Positions 16,477-25,139 of a stretch of DNA of 64,000 nucleotides are shown one piece after another. Within the stretch, counting starts at the first letter, position 1. The number at the start of each line of letters is the position of its first letter. This DNA is from Oceanirhabdus sp942490885. Lineage in GTDB: Bacteria > Bacillota > Clostridia > Clostridiales > Clostridiaceae. Location of the stretch: positions 2,418,001-2,482,000 of the forward strand of contig CALNYT010000002.1 of assembly GCA_942490885.1 (NCBI GenBank). Reading direction: 5' to 3'. The translations under genes were made by a program, and so were the position numbers. A model generated the notes under the pieces. The model saw only the letters and a list, made by a program, of their open reading frames with translations. It was not told the origin of the DNA and ran no database searches.

Positions 16477-18588
16477 ATGAGTCATGTACTAGAAACTTCG
16501 TTCGCTGGAAGAACGTTGAAAGTAGAATGCGGAAAAACTGGCATGTTATCTGACTGTGCAATGTTTGTCAGCTATGGCGATACAGTTATAATGGTAAATG
16601 TTAACGCATCTAAAGAGCCAAGAGAAGGCATTGACTTCTTTCCATTAAGTGTTGAGTATGAAGAAAGACTTTATTCTGTAGGTAAAATACCTGGAGGCTT
16701 TATTAAAAGGGAAGGAAAACCGTCTGAAAAATCTGTTTTAAGTGCGAGAGCTATTGACAGACCACTAAGACCATTATTCCCAAAAGGATACAGAAATGAT
16801 GTTCAAATCGTTTGTACTGTAATGTCTGTTGAACAAGACAATTTACCAGAATTTGTTGCAATGAATGCTGCATCACTAGCATTATGTGCATCAAGTATAC
16901 CATTTACTTCTCCAGTAGCGACAGTTTCAATTGGTTTAATTGATGGTCAATATATTGTTTTTCCTAATGAAGAACAGAGAGAACAGAGTATCATGCAATT
17001 AACTGTTTGTGCTACAAATGAGAGAGTTATGATGATTGAAGCAGGCGGAGAAGAAATAGATGAAGAAACTATGATAGATGCTATCAAGTTTGGATTTGAT
17101 CAATGTCAGCAATTAATCAAATTCCAAGAAGAAGTAGTAGAGAAATGTGGTAAAGAAAAACCAGAGCCTAAATTACATAAAGTAGATGAGACAGTTGAAG
17201 CTGAGGTTAAGGAGTTTGCTTTTGAGATGATAAAAGAAGCTATGTATATCATTGATAAAGATGAGCGTGCTATTAAGGTAAACGCTATAAGAGAAAAAGT
17301 TGATGAAGAATTCGGTGAAAAATTCGCTGATAAACGTTCAGATATTGCGGATACATTATATAAGATGCAAAAAGATGTAGTTAGAAATATGATGCTTAAT
17401 GAAAAAAGAAGACCGGATGGAAGAGCTTTTGATGAAGTAAGACATCTGGAGAGTGAAGTGTCATTATTACCTAGAACCCATGGTAGTGGATTATTTACTA
17501 GAGGATTAACTCAAGTAATGACTGTAGCTACATTAGGAGCTCTAGGAGATGTTCAAATATTAGATGGTCTTGGTGCTGAAAATCATAAAAGATATATGCA
17601 TCATTATAATTTCCCTTCATATAGCGTTGGAGAAACTAGACCAATGAGAGGACCAGGTAGAAGAGAGATTGGTCATGGAGCACTTGCAGAAAGAGCTCTT
17701 GAGCCATTAATACCTAGTGAAGAAGAATTCCCTTATGCAATTAGATTGGTTTCGGAAGTTCTTAGTTCAAATGGTTCGACTTCTCAAGCAAGTGTATGTG
17801 CTAGTACATTAGCATTACTAGATGCAGGTGTTCCGATTAAGAGACCAGCAGCTGGGATAGCTATGGGATTAATAACAAGTGAAGATTTATCTCAAGAAGC
17901 TGTTATGACTGATATTCAAGGATTAGAAGATTTCTTTGGTGACATGGACTTTAAAGTTGCTGGAACTGAGAAAGGTATTACTTCTATTCAAGTAGATACT
18001 AAAATAGCAGGTCTATCAGAGTATATAATTAGAGAATCTATATATGGAGCAAAGAAAGCTAGATTAAAAATATTAGATGTAATTAAAGAATGTATTCCGG
18101 CGCATAGAGAAGAGCTTTCTAAATATGCTCCAAGAATGAATTGCATCCAAGTTGACCCTGATAAGATTAGAACTATTATTGGGCCAGGTGGAAAGACTAT
18201 AAAAGGTATTATAGCTGAAACTGGAGTATCAATTGATACAAATGATGATGGAAAAGTTGTTGTAATGTCAAATGATGCAGCAAATGCTGAAAAAGCTATA
18301 GCTATGATAAAAGAACTTATAAGAGAAGTAGCAGTAGGTGAAATTTATCTAGGTAAAGTAACTAAAATTACTAACTTCGGAGCGTTTGTTGAAGTATTAC
18401 CTGGTAAAGAAGGTCTTGTTCACATTTCTAAGCTTGACCATAAGAGAGTTGCTAAAGTAGAGGACGTAGTTACTGTTGGTGATGAAATTCTTGTTAAAGT
18501 AACTGAAATTGATGCTCAAGGTAGAGTTAATCTTTCAAGAAAAGATGCTATTGAAAATAGTGAAAAAGATGATAAAGAAGAAAAATAA
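16477..18588 (+). CDS. pnp: Polyribonucleotide nucleotidyltransferase (PNPase)
   Basis: PNPase is a 3'-5' phosphorolytic exoribonuclease and degradosome component. Two RNase PH cores are visible: the first with ARAIDRPLRPLFPKGYRNDVQI near 88-110, the second with RPDGRAFDEVRHLESEVSLLPRTHGSGLFTRG near 308-340 and DIQGLEDFFGDMDFKVAGT. A KH domain (RTIIGPGGKTIKGIIAETG near 565) and an S1 domain (VGEIYLGKVTKITNFGAFVEVLPGKEGLVHIS) follow. Length 703 is typical. The ribosome binding site TTGGAGGT is well placed. A short terminator hairpin overlaps the stop. Confidence 0.97.
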   Translation: MSHVLETSFAGRTLKVECGKTGMLSDCAMFVSYGDTVIMVNVNASKEPREGIDFFPLSVEYEERLYSVGKIPGGFIKREGKPSEKSVLSARAIDRPLRPLFPKGYRNDVQIVCTVMSVEQDNLPEFVAMNAASLALCASSIPFTSPVATVSIGLIDGQYIVFPNEEQREQSIMQLTVCATNERVMMIEAGGEEIDEETMIDAIKFGFDQCQQLIKFQEEVVEKCGKEKPEPKLHKVDETVEAEVKEFAFEMIKEAMYIIDKDERAIKVNAIREKVDEEFGEKFADKRSDIADTLYKMQKDVVRNMMLNEKRRPDGRAFDEVRHLESEVSLLPRTHGSGLFTRGLTQVMTVATLGALGDVQILDGLGAENHKRYMHHYNFPSYSVGETRPMRGPGRREIGHGALAERALEPLIPSEEEFPYAIRLVSEVLSSNGSTSQASVCASTLALLDAGVPIKRPAAGIAMGLITSEDLSQEAVMTDIQGLEDFFGDMDFKVAGTEKGITSIQVDTKIAGLSEYIIRESIYGAKKARLKILDVIKECIPAHREELSKYAPRMNCIQVDPDKIRTIIGPGGKTIKGIIAETGVSIDTNDDGKVVVMSNDAANAEKAIAMIKELIREVAVGEIYLGKVTKITNFGAFVEVLPGKEGLVHISKLDHKRVAKVEDVVTVGDEILVKVTEIDAQGRVNLSRKDAIENSEKDDKEEK

Positions 18589-18592
18589 TGAG

Positions 18593-18617
18593 AAGGGCAG
18601 AAATGCCTTTTTCTTTT
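18593..18617 (+). terminator. Intrinsic terminator after pnp
   Basis: Stem AAGGGCA / TGCCTTT closed by a GAAA tetraloop and followed by TTCTTTT. It begins five bases after the pnp stop. Confidence 0.75.
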
Positions 18618-18638
18618 AAATTAAAAAGGAGAATACTT

Positions 18639-19898
18639 ATGTATAATATTTATTCTTTAAAGAATGGATTAAGAGTTGTTACTGAAAAGATAGAATATGT
18701 TAATTCAATTAGTGTTGGAATATGGATGAAAATCGGTGCAAGAAATGAAAGCAAAGAACAATCGGGTATTTCACATTTTATTGAGCATATGCTTTTTAAA
18801 GGAACAAAAAACAAAAGTGCAATGGATATAGTTAAATCAATTGAAGATGTTGGAGGACATATTAATGCTTTTACAGGTAAGGAAACAACCTGTATATATG
18901 TGAGAGCATTAAATACTCATGAAAAATTATGTGTTGAAACTTTAGCAGATATGATTTTTAATTCATTATTTAATGATGAAGATATAGAAAAAGAGAAAAT
19001 GGTTATTGGTGAAGAAATAAACATGAATGATGATTCTCCAGAAGATTTATTATCTGATCTTCAATGTCTATCTATGTGGGGCGATGGAGCATTATCTAAT
19101 ACAATTTTAGGAACAAAAGAATCAATTGGGAAATTAAATAGAGAGAAAATTAAGAAATATATAAAAGAAAATTATATCCCAGAAAATTGCGTTATTTCAA
19201 TATGTGGTAATTTCTCTGATGATATGAGTAAACTTATTGAAGAAAATTTTTCGGAATGGAAAAACGAAAATCAATTAGTTAGAACTTACGATGTTCCGGT
19301 TAAAGTGAATAATAATATTTTTAAGCCAAAAGAGATTGAACAACTTCATATTAACTTGGGATTAGAAGGAGTTGAACTTGGAAGTGATGATATGTATCCA
19401 CTTGCAATATTAACAAATAGATTTGGTGGAGGAGCATCATCAATTTTATTCCAAAAGGTAAGAGAAGAACAAGGACTGTGTTATTCGGTATATGCATTTA
19501 ATTCGGCCTATGTTAACACTGGAGCACTAAATATATACGGTGCACTTAGTCCAAATACAGTTCAGCAATTTATTGATATTACTAGTCAAGAAGTTGAGAA
19601 ATTTAGTAAATTTAAGTTTAGTCAAGATGAATTATATAAAGCTAAGGAACAATTAAAGGGAGGATACTTATTAGCACTTGAGAATACAAGTAATAGAATG
19701 TTTAGTAATGGAAGAACTGTTCTTATGAGTGGCAGAGTAAAGACTCCTGATGAGATTTTAGGGAAAATTGAAGCTATTAACAATGATAGAATAGAAGTAA
19801 TGATGGAAAGAATATTTAAAAAAGGGATACTTAATTACACTTTTGTAGGAAGTGGTGAAAATAAAATATCTGTTGAAAATTTAAAAATTCTTAAATAA
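18639..19898 (+). CDS. M16-family zinc metallopeptidase (processing-peptidase-like)
   Basis: The inverzincin motif HFIEH is at residues 46-50 (zinc ligands H46 and H50, catalytic E49) and the distal Glu ligand lies in GEEINMNDD near 122. The C-terminal half-domain shows FGGGASSILFQKVREEQGLCYSVYAF, the usual second M16 domain. The frame opens at 18588 inside the pnp terminator, but AAAAAGGAGAAT at 18623-18633 fixes the start at ATG 18639, giving about 419 residues. In Bacillus the equivalent gene (mlpA/ymxG) sits between pnp and ymxH, matching the order here. Substrate is unknown. Confidence 0.92.
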   Translation: MYNIYSLKNGLRVVTEKIEYVNSISVGIWMKIGARNESKEQSGISHFIEHMLFKGTKNKSAMDIVKSIEDVGGHINAFTGKETTCIYVRALNTHEKLCVETLADMIFNSLFNDEDIEKEKMVIGEEINMNDDSPEDLLSDLQCLSMWGDGALSNTILGTKESIGKLNREKIKKYIKENYIPENCVISICGNFSDDMSKLIEENFSEWKNENQLVRTYDVPVKVNNNIFKPKEIEQLHINLGLEGVELGSDDMYPLAILTNRFGGGASSILFQKVREEQGLCYSVYAFNSAYVNTGALNIYGALSPNTVQQFIDITSQEVEKFSKFKFSQDELYKAKEQLKGGYLLALENTSNRMFSNGRTVLMSGRVKTPDEILGKIEAINNDRIEVMMERIFKKGILNYTFVGSGENKISVENLKILK

Positions 19899-19927
19899 AT
19901 ATCTATGTATAATAGAAGGCCTTCTAA

Positions 19928-19953
19928 CATAAGTATTAATAATAATACTTATG
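19928..19953. repeat. Inverted repeat just upstream of the ymxH ribosome binding site
   Basis: CATAAGTATTA and its exact complement flank a four-base loop and end three bases before AGGAGGT. A 12-base palindrome AGAAGGCCTTCT precedes it at 19914-19925. They could form the end of the M16 transcript or a leader structure. Confidence 0.5.
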
Positions 19954-19972
19954 ATCAGGAGGTTGATTTTTT

Positions 19973-20239
19973 ATGGATAAAAAGCGTAAATACTTTAGTG
20001 ATATGGAAAAATATGAAATTATAAATATCAATGATGGTGATAAATATAGCTATCTTGGCCATAATGATGTTATAATCGACGAAGATGGAAATCTTAAGAA
20101 AATTATGTTAGGTGGCGCTGACGGGAAGATATCATTATTTGCAAATAAAGTTCCTACTGTAGAAATTCCATGGGATAAGGTAAAGAAAATAGGAAGTAAA
20201 ACAATTATAATTGATTTTGAAGGTGAATTAGAAAAATAG
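19973..20239 (+). CDS. ymxH: YlmC/YmxH family PRC-barrel sporulation-associated protein
   Basis: The 88-residue protein fits the YlmC/YmxH family: a small PRC-barrel with SDMEKYEIININDGDKYSYLGHNDVIIDE, GNLKKIMLGGADGKISLF and EIPWDKVKKIGSKTIIID. Members occur in spore formers and some are expressed during sporulation. The molecular role is unknown. It lies between the M16 peptidase and dapG, as ymxH does in Bacillus, where spoVFAB and asd intervene before dapG. Those genes are absent here. The AGGAGGT ribosome binding site is present. Confidence 0.85.
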   Translation: MDKKRKYFSDMEKYEIININDGDKYSYLGHNDVIIDEDGNLKKIMLGGADGKISLFANKVPTVEIPWDKVKKIGSKTIIIDFEGELEK

Positions 20240-20300
20240 CACTTTTTACAATGTAAATATCACTAAATGTAATACATTATATAAATAATGAGGTTATAAT

Positions 20301-20350
20301 AAAGATAAAACTACTTCTTTAAACTTTTGAAGTAGTTTTATCTTTATTAA
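20301..20350 (+). terminator. Intrinsic terminator after ymxH
   Basis: A perfect 17-base-pair stem (20301-20317 with 20329-20345) and an 11-base loop followed by ATTAATTAA. It may work in both directions because the complementary strand has a similar AT-rich exit. Confidence 0.7.
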
Positions 20351-20419
20351 TTAAAATAGACTTTGTACACAAAAATATTTTTAAGAAATATTATATAATA
20401 AAGGACTTTGGAGGATAAA

Positions 20420-21607
20420 ATGAAGATTGTTGTTCAAAAATTTGGAGGTACCTCTGTTGCTACCCCTGAAAGAAGAAGTTTTATAATAGATAAAGTTCAA
20501 AAAACCATTGATAGAGGGGAATTCCCTGTTGTTGTGGTTTCTGCTATGGGTAGAAATGGTGATCCATATGCCACAGACACACTTTTATCACAGATAGATC
20601 CAAGAATAAAAACAGAACAACCAAGAGCTGTTGATATGATTTTGAGTTGTGGAGAAATTATTAGTTCTGTAGTAACTAGTTCGGAGATGTTGCTAAAGGG
20701 GATAAATGCTATTCCTTTGACAGGTGGGCAAGCAGGTATAATAACTGATGATAACTTTATGGAAGCTGATTTTATTACTGTTGATACAGAAAACCTAAAA
20801 AGTTTATTAAATGAAGGGAAAGTACCAGTTATAGCAGGATTTCAAGGAAGAACAAAGATATGGGATGTCACTACAATAGGGAGAGGAGGAAGTGATGTAA
20901 CTGCTTCCTTGATTGGAGCATATTTAAAGGCTGATCGAGTTGAGATATATACGGATGTTGATGGAATACTTACCTCAGATCCAAATATAGTACCCAATGC
21001 ATCATTGATTAAAAATATAAGCTATGAAGAAAGTTTCCAATTTGCTTATGAGGGGGCAAAGGTTATTCATCCAAGAGCAGTGGAAATTGCTCAAAATCAT
21101 AACTTACCACTCCTTATTAAAAACACCTTATCTAATAGTGAGGGAACTTTAATTAACAATGATGTACATCTTGAAAAGAAGAGAATAATTACTGGTATAG
21201 CTAGTAGGAGCAAAAGAGTGCAAGTTACTGTTCCTTATGATGGAAATGAAAACTATTATTCAATGCTAACAGTTTTAGCTGATAATGATATTAGTTTAGA
21301 TTTGATAAATGTTTTTCCAAAGCAAAAAATATTTACAATTGATAGCAACAAATTAAATAATCTTAAAGATGTATTTGATAAAATGAATCTTAATTACGAG
21401 ATTACAGATAAGTGTTGTAAGATATCCTTGATAGGAGCGGGTATGAGAGGAACACCAGGTGTTATGGCTAGAATTTTAACCGCTTTAACCAGAGAAAAGA
21501 TTGAAGTTTTACAAACAGCGGATTCTCACAACACTATTTGGTGTTTGGTAAATGAAAAAGATAGAGATAAATCAATTATAGCTTTGCATAAAGAATTCAA
21601 TCTTTAG
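20420..21607 (+). CDS. dapG: Aspartokinase, monofunctional (DapG type)
   Basis: Aspartokinase phosphorylates aspartate at the head of lysine, diaminopimelate, threonine and methionine synthesis. The kinase domain starts with VVQKFGGTSVATPERR and contains GRGGSDVTASLIGAYLKADRVEIYTDVDGI. Two ACT regulatory domains follow (about 265-395), including SLIGAGMRGTPGVMARILTAL. TTGGAGG at 20408-20414 puts the start at ATG 20420 (395 residues), not the ATG-like start 12 bases earlier. In Bacillus dapG is near tepA and spoIIIE, and DAP is a precursor of spore dipicolinate. No lysine riboswitch is evident upstream. Confidence 0.92.
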   Translation: MKIVVQKFGGTSVATPERRSFIIDKVQKTIDRGEFPVVVVSAMGRNGDPYATDTLLSQIDPRIKTEQPRAVDMILSCGEIISSVVTSSEMLLKGINAIPLTGGQAGIITDDNFMEADFITVDTENLKSLLNEGKVPVIAGFQGRTKIWDVTTIGRGGSDVTASLIGAYLKADRVEIYTDVDGILTSDPNIVPNASLIKNISYEESFQFAYEGAKVIHPRAVEIAQNHNLPLLIKNTLSNSEGTLINNDVHLEKKRIITGIASRSKRVQVTVPYDGNENYYSMLTVLADNDISLDLINVFPKQKIFTIDSNKLNNLKDVFDKMNLNYEITDKCCKISLIGAGMRGTPGVMARILTALTREKIEVLQTADSHNTIWCLVNEKDRDKSIIALHKEFNL

Positions 21608-21616
21608 GCGAATAGG

Positions 21617-21657
21617 TACACCTCTTAATGGATACAATATCTTTGTTAGGAGGTGTA
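21617..21657 (+). promoter_or_regulatory. Hairpin that pairs with the tepA ribosome binding site
   Basis: TACACCTC at 21617-21624 is complementary to GAGGTGTA at 21650-21657, which contains the AGGAGGTG ribosome binding site of the next gene. It may cover the site, or be a weak terminator of dapG because TTTT follows. Confidence 0.45.
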
Positions 21658-21661
21658 TTTT

Positions 21662-22378
21662 ATGGATAAGGAAATACATATAAAGGAAACTAAAGGAGAG
21701 AGTACTGCTAATCTTTCAGAAGAAGCATCAAATATAAAAGAACTAGGGGTCACTGATGTACCAGATGCCGATGATAAAAGTATACATGTACTGCCTATAA
21801 TCGGCACGATTGAAGGACATATGGTTCAATCACCACAAACTAAAACAACTAAATATGAGCACGTTATTCCACAACTAGTTTCTATAGAAAGAGATAGTTC
21901 TGTAAAAGGTATTTTAATTATACTAAATACTGTCGGAGGAGATGTAGAAGCTGGATTGGCTATATCAGAAATGATAAATAGTATTAGTAAACCAACTGTT
22001 TCATTGGTTATTGGTGGAGGTCACTCTATAGGTGTGCCATTAGCTACCTCAGCTAAATATAGTTTTATTTCACCAACAGCTACAATGATAGTTCATCCAA
22101 TTAGAATGAATGGTTTGGTATTAGGAGTTCCACAGACCTTTGAATATTTTAGGAAAATGCAAGAGAGAATAACAAACTTTATTGTTAGAACATCAAACAT
22201 TAGTGAAGAAGAGTTTAATCGACTCATGTTACAGACAGATGAACTTTTAAATGATATGGGAACAATATTAATTGGAGAAAAAGCAGTTGAGTATGGTTTG
22301 ATAGACGAGGTTGGAGGAATAAGAAAAGCTATTGATAAGTTGAATAAATTGATAGAAGAAAGCGAAGAAGAGAAGTAA
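21662..22378 (+). CDS. tepA: ClpP-like serine protease TepA
   Basis: TepA is a ClpP-fold protease related to the germination protease system and, in Bacillus, needed for degrading small acid-soluble proteins during outgrowth. It was earlier called a translocation-enhancing protein. The 238-residue product shows the oxyanion segment NTVGGDVEAGL (89-99), nucleophile S122 in GGGHSIGV and H145 in MIVHPIR, then GTILIGEKAVEYGLIDEVGG. AGGAGGTG at 21649-21656 selects ATG 21662 over the GTG at 21653. It precedes ftsK/spoIIIE as in Bacillus. A repeat element fills the gap between them. Confidence 0.9.
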   Translation: MDKEIHIKETKGESTANLSEEASNIKELGVTDVPDADDKSIHVLPIIGTIEGHMVQSPQTKTTKYEHVIPQLVSIERDSSVKGILIILNTVGGDVEAGLAISEMINSISKPTVSLVIGGGHSIGVPLATSAKYSFISPTATMIVHPIRMNGLVLGVPQTFEYFRKMQERITNFIVRTSNISEEEFNRLMLQTDELLNDMGTILIGEKAVEYGLIDEVGGIRKAIDKLNKLIEESEEEK

Positions 22379-22379
22379 A

Positions 22380-22592
22380 ATGCAAATTGAGAATTGAGAA
22401 TTGAGAATGAATGACATTTCACTCTGTAAAATTTTAATTTATTGTTCCTTGGACAATAAAGGGTTCACTCGTCTCATTTAAAATGAAACATTGTATTTTA
22501 ATACAACATTTTTTCCCAGATAAAAAGAGTAAAAACCATTAATTCTCCATTTGTTTTTAAAAGCACGAGTAGCGTGCTTTTTTTTTATCTGA
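22380..22592 (+). repeat. Non-coding repeat element B, heptamer-edged, homologous to element A
   Basis: This lies between tepA and ftsK. Three tandem AATTGAG units begin the element (about 22384-22406). A shorter inverted counterpart (rc TGGAGAATTAATGG) lies near 22536-22552. The core from about 22413 to 22535 aligns with element A over more than 100 bases: GACATTTCACT..GT.AAATTTTAAT, ATTGTT.C.TTGGACAATAAA, CATTT.AAATGAAAC, TGTATTTTAATACAAC and AGATAAAAAGAGTAAAAA. A terminal hairpin GCACGAGTAGCGTGC followed by nine T residues (about 22563-22586) matches the last hairpin of element A and looks like an intrinsic terminator. Confidence 0.75.
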
Positions 22593-22645
22593 TTGGGTAG
22601 GAATTAATGTAGTATATGTAGAATACATAAAAAGGAGGTGAAAGA

Positions 22646-25060
22646 ATGGCTAAGAGAAAAACAACAAAAAACAAAAGAAAAGAAACAAGACAATCAGTAA
22701 AAAGAACAAGGGGAAAAGAGGAAACCAAAAAAAATAATAATGATGCTATAGGGATATTTCTTATAACAGTAGGGATATTAATGCTATTAAGTATATTTTC
22801 AAAATATGTAAATGGACTATCTATGGGGAGATTTGGGGGAGCTGCATATCAAATATTGACAAGCATCTTTGGGATAGGAGCGTTTATTGTACCATGTTTA
22901 GTCATGGCGATTGGATATATGTATATAATCTCAAAAAATAAAGTTAAATACTCAAGAAAGTTCTTCGGTATAATCTTGATTGTAATTAATATTATGATTC
23001 TCTTAAATATTTTCAAATATGATATATTCTATAACCCACCTAATATGAAGCTTGCTTTATCAAAGATATACGATAGTGGCACTCCATTTCATGGAGGTAT
23101 AATAGCTTTTTTATTAACAGTTCCTCTTTGTACTATATTTGGTAAAACTGGTGGGCTGCTTATAGTGTTTGCAGGATTTTTAATAGGTGGTATATGTATT
23201 ACGGAGATGGAGATACAACACATGTTTTCTACAATAATATCTTATATATCTTCATTTAAACCTGATAAATCCAAAAGAGTAAGCAAAGCAGATGAGAAAG
23301 AGATTACTTCAGACGTTGAAAAAAATACATATGAAAAGGATAATATTTCGAATAATGAGAATAGGATTAAAATAATTGACTTTGTTAAATCAAATACATT
23401 AGATGAGACTGCTGTTACTGAAAATGAAAATAAAAATGAAGCAGTGACATTGAGAGAAACTGATATTGTGACAGATGAAAATACACCAATAATTAAAGAC
23501 TCAATGGAACAGAAGGAAGTAAGAAAGAAAACATATCAACATGAAAAGCAAATTAAATCAGAGAACATTGATAATATTGAAAAAGATGTTAAAGAAGAAA
23601 TATTTACAAATGCAATAATCCATGATTCAGAGAAAAAAGAGTATATTTTCCCTAGTATAGAACTTCTAAAAGAAAATAAGGAAGGGCAACAGAGTAAAAG
23701 TGATAAAAGGGAACTACTACAAGATGCAAATAAATTAGCAAGTACATTAAAAAGCTTTGGAGTTAAAGCTAAGGTTGTGCAGGTAACCAAAGGTCCATCA
23801 GTAACCCGTTTTGAAATACAACCAGAGGTTGGAGTTAAAGTATCTAAAATTGTTAATCTATCAGATGATATAGCGCTTAATTTAGCTGCACCATCAATAA
23901 GAATAGAAGCGCCAATTCCAGGTAAAGCAGCTGTAGGTATTGAGGTTCCAAACAAAAAGTTGTTACCTGTATTATTTAGGGAGATTATTGATAGCTCTAT
24001 CTTTCAAGAAGATAATGGCAATCTTACTATTGGACTGGGAAAAGATATTGCGGGAAAATGTATTACTACTGATTTGGCAAAGATGCCACATGTTCTTGTA
24101 GCTGGTGCAACAGGGTCAGGTAAATCCGTATGTATAAACTCTTTAATAATTAGTTTGCTTTATAAATATACTCCGGAAGATGTAAAATTATTGATGATTG
24201 ATCCTAAGGTTGTAGAGCTTAATGTTTATAATGGTATACCTCATTTGTTAATTCCTGTGGTTACAGATTCAAGAAAAGCCGCAGGAGCATTAAGTTGGGC
24301 AGTGGGTGAGATGGAAAGAAGATATCAAGCATTTGCAGATAATGGGGTTAAGAACATTGAGGGATATAATGAGCTTTACTCTAAAGGAATAATTGAAGAA
24401 AAAATGCCTTTCATTGTAATAATAATTGATGAGTTAGCAGATTTAATGATGGTAGCACCAAAGGATGTAGAAGGATATATTGCAAGATTAGCACAAAAGG
24501 CAAGAGCATCTGGAATGCACCTAGTTATAGCAACTCAGAGACCATCAGTGGATGTAATTACTGGTATGATAAAGGCAAATATACCTTCAAGGATAGCTTT
24601 TGCAGTATCAAGCCAGGTGGATTCAAGAACAATTATTGATTCATCCGGGGCAGAAAAATTATTAGGTAAGGGTGATATGTTATTCCTTCCAATTGGAGCT
24701 TCCAAGGCAACTAGAATTCAAGGTGCATTCATCTCTGAGAAAGAAGTAGAAGAAGTAGTGAATTTTATTAAAGTAGATCAATATCAAAATGAATATAAAG
24801 AAGATATAATTGAAGCAATAGACAATAACATTAAGTATGAAGGGGATGAAAAAACTGATGCTGATCCATTATTAAATGAAGCTATTGAGTTTGTTTTGAT
24901 ACAACAAAAAGCATCTACTTCAATGTTGCAGAGGAAATTCAAAGTGGGTTATAACAGAGCAGCAAGAATTATAGATGAGATGGAAGAAAGAGGCGTTATA
25001 TCAGGAGCAAATGGAAGTAAGCCTAGACAAATTCTAATGTGTTCTGAAGATGTAGATTGA
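22646..25060 (+). CDS. ftsK: FtsK/SpoIIIE family DNA translocase
   Basis: This is a membrane-anchored hexameric motor that pumps DNA through the division or sporulation septum. The 804-residue protein has a basic N-terminus, four hydrophobic segments (about 32-190), a long charged linker (about 210-345), and the motor domain with Walker A GATGSGKSVCINSL near 490 and Walker B IIIIDELADLMMVAPKDVEG near 593. The C-terminal winged-helix gamma domain (LLNEAIEFVLIQQKASTSMLQRKFKVGYNRAARI) recognises orienting DNA sequences. The ribosome binding site AAAGGAGGTGA is near-perfect. Whether it is the FtsK or the SpoIIIE paralogue cannot be told, but the tepA neighbour favours SpoIIIE. Confidence 0.95.
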   Translation: MAKRKTTKNKRKETRQSVKRTRGKEETKKNNNDAIGIFLITVGILMLLSIFSKYVNGLSMGRFGGAAYQILTSIFGIGAFIVPCLVMAIGYMYIISKNKVKYSRKFFGIILIVINIMILLNIFKYDIFYNPPNMKLALSKIYDSGTPFHGGIIAFLLTVPLCTIFGKTGGLLIVFAGFLIGGICITEMEIQHMFSTIISYISSFKPDKSKRVSKADEKEITSDVEKNTYEKDNISNNENRIKIIDFVKSNTLDETAVTENENKNEAVTLRETDIVTDENTPIIKDSMEQKEVRKKTYQHEKQIKSENIDNIEKDVKEEIFTNAIIHDSEKKEYIFPSIELLKENKEGQQSKSDKRELLQDANKLASTLKSFGVKAKVVQVTKGPSVTRFEIQPEVGVKVSKIVNLSDDIALNLAAPSIRIEAPIPGKAAVGIEVPNKKLLPVLFREIIDSSIFQEDNGNLTIGLGKDIAGKCITTDLAKMPHVLVAGATGSGKSVCINSLIISLLYKYTPEDVKLLMIDPKVVELNVYNGIPHLLIPVVTDSRKAAGALSWAVGEMERRYQAFADNGVKNIEGYNELYSKGIIEEKMPFIVIIIDELADLMMVAPKDVEGYIARLAQKARASGMHLVIATQRPSVDVITGMIKANIPSRIAFAVSSQVDSRTIIDSSGAEKLLGKGDMLFLPIGASKATRIQGAFISEKEVEEVVNFIKVDQYQNEYKEDIIEAIDNNIKYEGDEKTDADPLLNEAIEFVLIQQKASTSMLQRKFKVGYNRAARIIDEMEERGVISGANGSKPRQILMCSEDVD

Positions 25061-25139
25061 TATGCTTTCATGAAAATTTATCAAATTTATGTTATAATAT
25101 AGTTTGTTTGATATAAGTACAAAGTAAACGGAGGAAGAA

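Noticed and set aside
20240..20419. Lysine riboswitch or T-box upstream of dapG
   Set aside because: Only a terminator for ymxH and AT-rich sequence are present, with no T-box motif and no lysine-riboswitch-like helices.
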